Positions 58,111 through 64,000 of a stretch of 64,000 nucleotides of DNA are shown here, piece after piece. Below the pieces are notes generated by a model that saw only the letters and a list, made by a program, of their open reading frames with translations, had not been told where the DNA came from and ran no database searches. Positions within the stretch are counted from its first letter, which is position 1. Each line of letters opens with the position of its first letter. The stretch is from the NCBI GenBank assembly GCA_023957995.1, contig JAMLGK010000009.1, forward strand, positions 1 to 64,000, written 5' to 3'. The position numbers and the translations under genes were made by a program. Origin of the DNA: Microthrixaceae bacterium (GTDB lineage: Bacteria > Actinomycetota > Acidimicrobiia > Acidimicrobiales > Microtrichaceae).

Positions 58111-60327
58111 GTGATCGCCCGACTTCGACTCCCAGCAATGTTGGCCGCGGTGGCGCTCGTCGCTCTCGCCTGTGCGGAGGCCGAGACGCCATCAGCACAG
58201 ATCAGCGGTGACATCTCGGCCGGCAACCCGACCGTCGAGCAGGAGGACGAGGGGACCGCCGCAGCCGATCCACCGGACGAGCGGGCGCTCACCGGTGTCG
58301 AGTCCCAGCAGCTCGACGCCGCTCTCGAGGGCAGCCCCGAGGGCTGCAACGTCATCGACACCGGCAGCTGCCTGTTGCCCTTCCCGAGCGACTTCAACAC
58401 CGTCGAGGACCCTGACTCGCCGACCGGGCGTCGCGTCAACTTCCCGCAGGGCCAGCTGCCCAACGCCGAGGGCGTGACCTTCGACCCCGACGCAGGTGGC
58501 AGTTTCGATTCCTGGAACTCCCTGGACGGCTTCTCCCCGTCCACACCGATCATCCTGCTGGTGCCCGAGCTCGACCCCGAGCGCACCGTGCTCCCCACCG
58601 AGACCTCGATCGACGTCTCGGTCAGCCCGGAGTCGGCAACGGTGCTGCTGGATCTCGACACGGGCTTGTTGGTGCCCCACTGGGTCGATGTCGATCAGCG
58701 GGCGGATGACGCCTCGCGTGCCTCCCTCACGATCCGCCCCGCGGTGTCACTCACCGAGACCCACCGCTTCGCGGTGGCCGTGCGCAACATCAACGGTGAG
58801 GGCGGTAGTCCTCTCGAGGCGCCGATCGGGTTCCGGACCATCCGCGACAACATCACCACCGACGTCCCCCAGATCGAGGAGACCCGAGCCGACTACCAGC
58901 CGGTGTTCGAGGCTCTCGCCGAACAGGGTGTGGACCGTTCCGACCTCTACCTCTCGTGGTGGTTCACGGTCGGCTCGCCCGAGAGCATCGCCGGTCACGT
59001 GCTGTCGATGCGTGACGACTCGATGGGCCAGCTCAACGGCGGAGCCCCCGAGTTCGAGATCGACACGGTGCGTACGTCCAGCGACGACGAGGTGACGCTG
59101 CGCGACGGCATCGCCAAGATCATCGAGGGGACCTTCGAGGTCCCCAACTACCTCGATGGCGACGAGCCGGGCGCTCGGATGATGTTCGACGAGGTCGGTG
59201 AACCGGTTTCCTCGGGAACCTACGAGGCACGCTTCATCTGCACGGTCCCCGACAAGGCAGTGACCGAGGGCGAGGCGAGGCCGGTCGTCTACGGCCACGG
59301 CCTGCTCGGCGGGGCCGAGGAGGTTCGCAGCTCCCACGTGCAGGAGACCGCGGCGCAGATCAACGCCGTGTACTGCGCAACCGACGCGATCGGCCTGTCC
59401 GATCCCGACACCGGTTACGCGGCACAGGTGGCGGGCAACCTGAACGCGTTCCCCGCGATGGCAGATCGTCTCCAGCAGGCGATCCTCAACTACCTCTACC
59501 TCGGCCGGCTGTTCGTGAACCTCGACGGGTTCCCGTCAGCCGATGAGTTCCTCACCGACGGTGGAGCTCTCATGCTCAACAACGGCGAGGCGTTCTGGGA
59601 CGGCAACAGCCAGGGCGCGATCCTCGGCGGAGCCGTCACCGCGGTTGCGCAGGACTGGACCAAGGCGGTCCTGGGCGTGGGGGGCATGAACTACTCGACC
59701 CTGCTGTCGCGCAGCGTCGACTTCGATCCGTTCTTCGAATTCATGGCCGTGTCGTATCCCGATCCCGTCGACCAGCAACTGGCCTTCGGCCTGATGCAGA
59801 TGCTCTGGGACCGTGGAGAGACCTCCGGCTACGTGCAGCACCTCACCGACCGGCCCTACAGCCTGACCCCGCCCCACCAGGTGATCATGGACGTGGCGTT
59901 CGGTGATCATCAGGTCGCGAACATCACCGCTGACACGATCGCCAGGACCCTCGGCATCCCGTTGTACCAGCCGGTGTTGCCCGACGACGCCGACACGGTC
60001 AAGGCGACCGAGCGCTTCTACGACCTGGACGCGATCGACAAGTTCCCGTACTCGGGCTCAGCGCTCTTCTACTGGTACTCCGGCACCCTCGCTCCACAGA
60101 ACGGCAACATCACCGTCGAGATGGCAGATGAGTGGTTGGCCACCTGCGCTGAGTTGTCCGAGGACGACCAGGACGCGCCACCGTGCGGTGACCCTCATGA
60201 GGATCCCCGTCGCCAGCCCGCGGTGATCGCACAGAAGGATGCCTTCTTCACCCCTGAGGGTGAGGTCACCAACGTCTGCCACGACAAGCCGTGCCTGGCC
60301 ACTCCGAGGGACGAGCTCGACTACTGA
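58111..60327 (+). CDS. Exported alpha/beta-hydrolase-like protein, paralogue 1
   Basis: 738 residues from GTG 58111, six bases after AGAGGA. Signal MIARLRLPAMLAAVALVALAC gives a lipoprotein-like site. The N-terminal domain starts with LPFPSDFNTVEDPDSPTGRRV and is followed by a beta-rich region. The C-terminal half has GHGLLGGAEE and the nucleophile elbow G498-N-S500-Q-G502. I infer an esterase or lipase-like enzyme on the cell surface. Its paralogue at 61784 shares the layout. Confidence 0.75.
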   Translation: MIARLRLPAMLAAVALVALACAEAETPSAQISGDISAGNPTVEQEDEGTAAADPPDERALTGVESQQLDAALEGSPEGCNVIDTGSCLLPFPSDFNTVEDPDSPTGRRVNFPQGQLPNAEGVTFDPDAGGSFDSWNSLDGFSPSTPIILLVPELDPERTVLPTETSIDVSVSPESATVLLDLDTGLLVPHWVDVDQRADDASRASLTIRPAVSLTETHRFAVAVRNINGEGGSPLEAPIGFRTIRDNITTDVPQIEETRADYQPVFEALAEQGVDRSDLYLSWWFTVGSPESIAGHVLSMRDDSMGQLNGGAPEFEIDTVRTSSDDEVTLRDGIAKIIEGTFEVPNYLDGDEPGARMMFDEVGEPVSSGTYEARFICTVPDKAVTEGEARPVVYGHGLLGGAEEVRSSHVQETAAQINAVYCATDAIGLSDPDTGYAAQVAGNLNAFPAMADRLQQAILNYLYLGRLFVNLDGFPSADEFLTDGGALMLNNGEAFWDGNSQGAILGGAVTAVAQDWTKAVLGVGGMNYSTLLSRSVDFDPFFEFMAVSYPDPVDQQLAFGLMQMLWDRGETSGYVQHLTDRPYSLTPPHQVIMDVAFGDHQVANITADTIARTLGIPLYQPVLPDDADTVKATERFYDLDAIDKFPYSGSALFYWYSGTLAPQNGNITVEMADEWLATCAELSEDDQDAPPCGDPHEDPRRQPAVIAQKDAFFTPEGEVTNVCHDKPCLATPRDELDY

Positions 60328-60353
60328 GCCACCTCGGGACGGTCACACGACAG

Positions 60354-61073
60354 TCACATGTTGGCGTCGTCGGCCCAGCCGCTGGTGAGTCCGACGAGCC
60401 GTTCGGTGAGTTCGCGGTCCAACGTGCGGCGTGTGATCGCCAGCGCGGTGGGATCGAGTCGTCCGGCCAGCTCGGCCGCAGTGGCCACGGCGTCATCGAT
60501 CACATCGCCCTCGGCGAGGCGATCGAGGAACCCGGCTTCGACTGCTCCTTCGGGATCGTAGATACGAGCCAACGCAACCGCCTGGTGGAAGTGCCGGGGG
60601 CTCAGACGACCGCGGTGCAGCTCGTTCGCGAACTCGGGCATCGGCAGGCCGATGCCGACCTCGTTGAAGCCGATCTTGAAACCGCCGGGGGTTCCGATGC
60701 GGATGTCGGCACAGGCGAGGAGCACCGCGCCCATGGCGAGGGCGTGACCGGTGACCGCGAGCACCCGCGGCTTGGGCCACGTGTGCAGCCGTAGCGCCAC
60801 CTTGGCCCCCTTCTCCATCAGCGCCGAGGCCTCGGCGCGGCCCAGTTGCACCACCGAGAGGTCGAACCCGGCGCAGAACTTGCCGGGACGCCCCGCGATC
60901 ACGATCGCGGACGCGTTCTCGGCCCGGTCGAGTGCTGCATCGAGTTGATCGAGCAGGTCGTGGGACAGGGCATTCGCCTTGCCGTCGTCCAACACGATCA
61001 GCGCAACGCCGTCGCGCTCTGAGTACTGGACCGGTCCGTCGCTGGGCTGTTCGTTGTTCGTCTGTTCGCTCAC
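60354..61073 (-). CDS. Enoyl-CoA hydratase/isomerase family protein
   Basis: 239 residues from GTG 61073. FCAGFDLSVVQLG and GHALAMGAVLLACADIRIG are crotonase core motifs. IGFNEVGIGLPMPEFANEL holds the second Glu position. Its substrate is an acyl-CoA. The frame upstream of the chosen start runs into low-complexity sequence. It is convergent with the hydrolase gene before it. Confidence 0.82.
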   Translation of the reverse strand: MSEQTNNEQPSDGPVQYSERDGVALIVLDDGKANALSHDLLDQLDAALDRAENASAIVIAGRPGKFCAGFDLSVVQLGRAEASALMEKGAKVALRLHTWPKPRVLAVTGHALAMGAVLLACADIRIGTPGGFKIGFNEVGIGLPMPEFANELHRGRLSPRHFHQAVALARIYDPEGAVEAGFLDRLAEGDVIDDAVATAAELAGRLDPTALAITRRTLDRELTERLVGLTSGWADDANM

Positions 61074-61182
61074 GGCAGCGAATCTATCGTGACGGCGAAC
61101 GCACCGAATGCGGGAAGCTACCGTGCGTTGCGAACCAGATGCCCGGATGGACGACCCGGGCTCATGACCAAGGGGTACTCGG

Positions 61183-61695
61183 ATGGGATTTCTGGACAAG
61201 GCGAAAGCCGCGGCGACCGACCTCGCGGCCAAGGCCGATACAGCCCTCAACTCGGCGGAGTCCTCGATCGCCGGAGGGGCCAATCCGAAGCAGGCCGAGC
61301 CGCTGATCAGGGACCTCGGGGTGATCGCCTACCTCGAGGCCACCGGCCGACCCGCGCCCGATGCCGATGAGCAGCGGCAACGATGTGTCGAGGGCATCCA
61401 GGCCATCGAGGGGCAGACCCAGCTGAATCTGCAGATGACCTCGACCCCGCCGCCGGCTCCGGGCACCACGACCGGTGCCGCGCCGGCAGCTCCTCCGGCT
61501 GCCCCGCCCCCGCCCTCGGCTGCTCCGCCTCCTCCCCCGGGGGCCGCATCCGCACCACCGCCGCCCGCTGCGCCGGAACCACCAGCGCCGACAACACCCG
61601 CGCCGAATCCAACCGCGCCGAATCCAACCGCGGCGGAACCGCCTCCCGCTCCGGCCGCGCCGCCGCCACCGCCCCCGCCGCCTTCCGGCGCCTGA
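61183..61695 (+). CDS. Proline/alanine-rich protein with short conserved N-terminus
   Basis: 170 residues. The first 90 are helical (MGFLDKAKAAATDLAAKADTA; LIRDLGVIAYLEATGR; QRCVEGIQAIE). The rest is PPAPGTTTGAAPAAPPAAPP-type low complexity, containing a 15-bp repeat encoding APNPT. I recognise no family. It may be a cytoplasmic scaffold. Confidence 0.6.
   Translation: MGFLDKAKAAATDLAAKADTALNSAESSIAGGANPKQAEPLIRDLGVIAYLEATGRPAPDADEQRQRCVEGIQAIEGQTQLNLQMTSTPPPAPGTTTGAAPAAPPAAPPPPSAAPPPPPGAASAPPPPAAPEPPAPTTPAPNPTAPNPTAAEPPPAPAAPPPPPPPPSGA
61600..61629 (+). repeat. Two 15-bp repeats in the proline-rich tail
   Basis: CGCGCCGAATCCAAC occurs twice in tandem and encodes APNPT. Confidence 0.6.
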
Positions 61696-61783
61696 GCCCC
61701 CGGGATTTCTCCTCGGCGGGGGCACCCCCTAGGTTGTCCGAGAACCTGAGGGGCACACGGGCGACCCGGTCTGGGGAGGATCA

Positions 61784-63658
61784 ATGGGTTACGTGAGTCA
61801 TGTTCGTCTGCGAGCGGTCGCAGCTTCCATCGCGGTGGTCGGTCTCGTCTCAACGGGCTGCGCGCAGCTGGCCAACCAGCTGCCCGACGTGGTCGAGCCG
61901 CCCGATCCGGGCGGCGAACCCTGTGCACGGCTGGCGGTGAAGTCGTGTGCCCTGCCCTACCCGAACGACGAGTTCACCGCCGCGGATGGATCCTCCCCGA
62001 CGGGCCGGCGCCTGGCCGTTCCCGAAGGTCTCCTACCGGATGACCTCCTGAACGCACTGGGTCCCGGAGCCTCGATCGGTGATGCGTTCGACGGAGCAGA
62101 TGGATTCTCTGCCCTGTCGCCGGTGATCTTCGAACTCGACCGCGCTGTCGATCCGGCTTCGCTGCCGGCGGACGGCGGCGATGTGTTCGTGGTGGTCGAC
62201 CGCCAGACGGGGGAACGGGCCGAGATCCGCGCCGAGGTCTGGACCGAAGCCGCTTTCCACGGCGGATTGGGCACGATCGTGATGGCCTGGCCCGTCACCC
62301 GCTGGAACTACGGGCATGCCTACGTGGCCGGGGTTGGCGGCCTCGAGGGTCTCTGGGGCGCAGCCCCTGCGCGCCACGCATCGGTGGTGGCGCCCGATGA
62401 GGACACCACAGAGTTGATCGGGGACCTCGCGGCTGCTGGCCAGGACCGATCACGACTCCAGTCCCTCACCGCGTTCACCGTCGGATCGGCCGAGGCGGCC
62501 ACCCGCGACATCCGTTCGATGGCCAGCACGGCCAGGGGCGAGGACCATCCGGTGCGCAACCTGCGATCGGATGCCCCGGTGTTCTTCGAGCACGGATCTG
62601 CCACGATCACCGGTGAGGTCCGCACCACCGATTTCCGTGACGCCGACGGCGTTGTGGACCCCGACCACCAACCGGGACACGAGTGGGTGCCGTTCGTGCT
62701 GACGGTCCCCCGGGATACGGCTCCCCCCCGGGTTACGGCTACCGGTCGGGTACCGGTGGCCGTGTACGGGCACGGTCTCACGATCAACAAGGAGTCCATG
62801 TTCATCGTGGCATCCACCAACGCCCGCCACGGTGTTGCGACGATCGCGATCGACGTCCCCAACCACGGCGCTCGACAGGAGGGCCAGGGCGGCTACCTGT
62901 TGGACCTGACCAGCCCTCGCTCGCTCGGTCGTCTGGTCGGTCTGCCCCAACAGGGCATCGTCGATCACGTGTCGTTGGTCCGGGCGGTGGTGGATCATCT
63001 CGGAGAGATCGACCTGGCCCCCTGGAGTATGGATGGATCCCATGGCGACGGCATCGCGGACCTCGACACCTCCCTGTTGCTCTACGAGGGCACGTCCATG
63101 GGCGGCGTGCTCGGGCTGGCGGAATACGCGCTCATCCCGGAGTTCGACGCGGCCTTCCTCCAGGTGCCCGGTGCAGGCATCCTCGACATCCTGGGCCATT
63201 CCCTGCTGTGGCCGCTGTTCTCCTCGGTGATCCCCTCGGGCGCCTCCGCCGGAGACGCGGCGGCGCTGTTCGGCGCGGCGTCGATGTTGTTGGATCCGGG
63301 GGACTCGACCCATCTGGTCGACGAGATCCGCGAATCGGGTAGACCGTTGATCGCACAGGTGGGAATCGGTGACGCGGTCGTGCCCGAGTTCGCGGCCGAT
63401 CGGCTGGTGCGTCTCGCAGCCCTTCCGCGGATCGGGCCCGCGCACACCGACATCCTCGCAGCGGGTGAGATCTCCGAGCTGGGACCCGACGGCCGTGCCC
63501 TGCAGGAGATCTGGCCACTTCACTCGTCGTCGCTCACCTTCGGGTTCATGGGCCACCTCGTGTTCGCCGAGGACGCAGCGCAGCCACTCCTGAACACCTG
63601 GCTGGACCAACGGATCTCAGGCGCGGGGATCCCGGGCGAACGAGCTCCGACGGGATGA
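61784..63658 (+). CDS. Exported alpha/beta-hydrolase-like protein, paralogue 2
   Basis: 624 residues after GGGGAGGATCA. Signal with lipobox-like STGC near residue 26. The N-terminal domain repeats paralogue 1's pattern: CALPYPNDEFTAADGSSPTGRR. VYGHGLTINKESMF is followed by G436-T-S438-M-G440, the nucleophile elbow. A catalytic His is plausible in the LHSSSLTFGFMGH region. The stop overlaps the ABC-F start (ATGA). Function is inferred to be an exported esterase. Confidence 0.75.
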   Translation: MGYVSHVRLRAVAASIAVVGLVSTGCAQLANQLPDVVEPPDPGGEPCARLAVKSCALPYPNDEFTAADGSSPTGRRLAVPEGLLPDDLLNALGPGASIGDAFDGADGFSALSPVIFELDRAVDPASLPADGGDVFVVVDRQTGERAEIRAEVWTEAAFHGGLGTIVMAWPVTRWNYGHAYVAGVGGLEGLWGAAPARHASVVAPDEDTTELIGDLAAAGQDRSRLQSLTAFTVGSAEAATRDIRSMASTARGEDHPVRNLRSDAPVFFEHGSATITGEVRTTDFRDADGVVDPDHQPGHEWVPFVLTVPRDTAPPRVTATGRVPVAVYGHGLTINKESMFIVASTNARHGVATIAIDVPNHGARQEGQGGYLLDLTSPRSLGRLVGLPQQGIVDHVSLVRAVVDHLGEIDLAPWSMDGSHGDGIADLDTSLLLYEGTSMGGVLGLAEYALIPEFDAAFLQVPGAGILDILGHSLLWPLFSSVIPSGASAGDAAALFGAASMLLDPGDSTHLVDEIRESGRPLIAQVGIGDAVVPEFAADRLVRLAALPRIGPAHTDILAAGEISELGPDGRALQEIWPLHSSSLTFGFMGHLVFAEDAAQPLLNTWLDQRISGAGIPGERAPTG

Positions 63659-64000
63659 TCCTGGTCGATGCCCAGGGTCTCTCGGCCAGCCGCCCCGGAA
63701 GGGTGTTGTTCGAGGACCTCGACCTGACGGTCTCCGATGGTGACCGGATCGCGGTCGTCGGCATCAACGGCACCGGCAAGTCCACACTGCTCGCGATGCT
63801 CGCGGGCACCAGGGAGCCCGAGTCGGGCTCGGTGCGCCGCGGATCGGGGGTCGAGGTCTCGGTACTGGAGCAATCGGGTGAGCTGTCCGGGACGACGCTC
63901 CGCGATGCGCTGCACCACGGAATGGGCGACAAGCCCTGGGAGGTCGAAGCGGTGGCCGACCGTCTGGGCCTCGGAGCGGAGATGGAGCGGCCGTTGGAGG
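63655..64000 (+). CDS. ABC-F family ATPase (N-terminal part, cut by the window)
   Basis: 115 residues are visible, beginning MILVDAQGLSASRPGRVLF. GINGTGKSTLLAML is the Walker A. The ABC-F pattern of repeated 'LFEDLDLTVSDGDRIAVVG' is clear, but the second ATPase half lies outside. ABC-F proteins act on the ribosome. ATG 63655 overlaps the upstream stop by four bases. Confidence 0.82.
   Translation, partial: MILVDAQGLSASRPGRVLFEDLDLTVSDGDRIAVVGINGTGKSTLLAMLAGTREPESGSVRRGSGVEVSVLEQSGELSGTTLRDALHHGMGDKPWEVEAVADRLGLGAEMERPLE

Noticed and set aside
62450..63610. A long minus-strand open frame opposite the second hydrolase-like gene
   Set aside because: His/Arg/Gly-rich composition typical of shadow frames; the plus strand carries conserved motifs.

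Overview
The window is very GC-rich, densely coded DNA with short intergenic gaps, many GTG starts and frequent ATGA, GTGA or TGATG overlaps. It carries two F420-type luciferase-like oxidoreductases, an Rpf-type secreted muralytic protein, a DUF222/HNH (13E12) endonuclease, a lipid-transfer thiolase with its DUF35 partner, and a large acyl-CoA/steroid catabolic gene set. Together these point to an actinobacterium, and I infer a non-mycobacterial lineage such as Acidimicrobiia. I saw no tRNA, rRNA, CRISPR array, prophage or insertion sequence. No recognisable DNA-binding transcription factor is encoded anywhere in the window.

Layout. 1-8.5 kb: housekeeping genes (S1-domain protein, AMIN-like protein, SF2 helicase, HrpB, GerMN lipoprotein-like protein). 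8.5-16.8 kb: a minus-strand block for envelope glycans (PIG-V-like and GT39 membrane glycosyltransferases, a GT4 enzyme, a double GT4 enzyme, a coupled 78-residue protein, an aminotransferase). 16.8-29.3 kb and 35.3-47.8 kb: lipid and steroid catabolism. 30-35.4 kb: a compact operon with a DUF308-DUF389 membrane protein, preQ0 synthesis (queC, queE, queD) and two tandem iron-sulfur PD-(D/E)XK-type proteins. 47.9-64 kb: a secreted protein, a diguanylate cyclase, cell-wall enzymes, mutM, a CDF metal transporter, an orphan ParA with a tail-anchored partner, two paralogous exported alpha/beta-hydrolase-like proteins, and the start of an ABC-F ATPase.

The central system is degradation of steroid rings C and D (the HIP, 3aa-H-4a(3'-propanoate)-7ab-methylhexahydro-1,5-indanedione, pathway). 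Homologues of EchA20, IpdA, IpdB, IpdC, FadE31 and an acyl-CoA dehydrogenase partner, FadA6, IpdF and FadE30 are all present. So are an Rv3549c-like SDR and an Rv3565-like aminotransferase. They are scattered over about 30 kb rather than packed as in mycobacteria. Four promoter regions of this set carry one palindrome, TCTGACG-N3-CGTCAGA, which differs from the KstR and KstR2 boxes I know. A fifth acyl-CoA dehydrogenase gene has a perfect KstR-type box (TnnAACnnGTTnnA). I infer two separate regulators: a KstR-like one and an unidentified one that owns the new palindrome.

A second theme is structural. At least thirteen loci carry short direct tandem repeats (unit 13-24 bp, most often 15 bp), mainly at gene ends, in linkers or between genes. 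Examples are a GSEVD insertion inside MutM and a triplicated 3' end of the fadA6-like gene.
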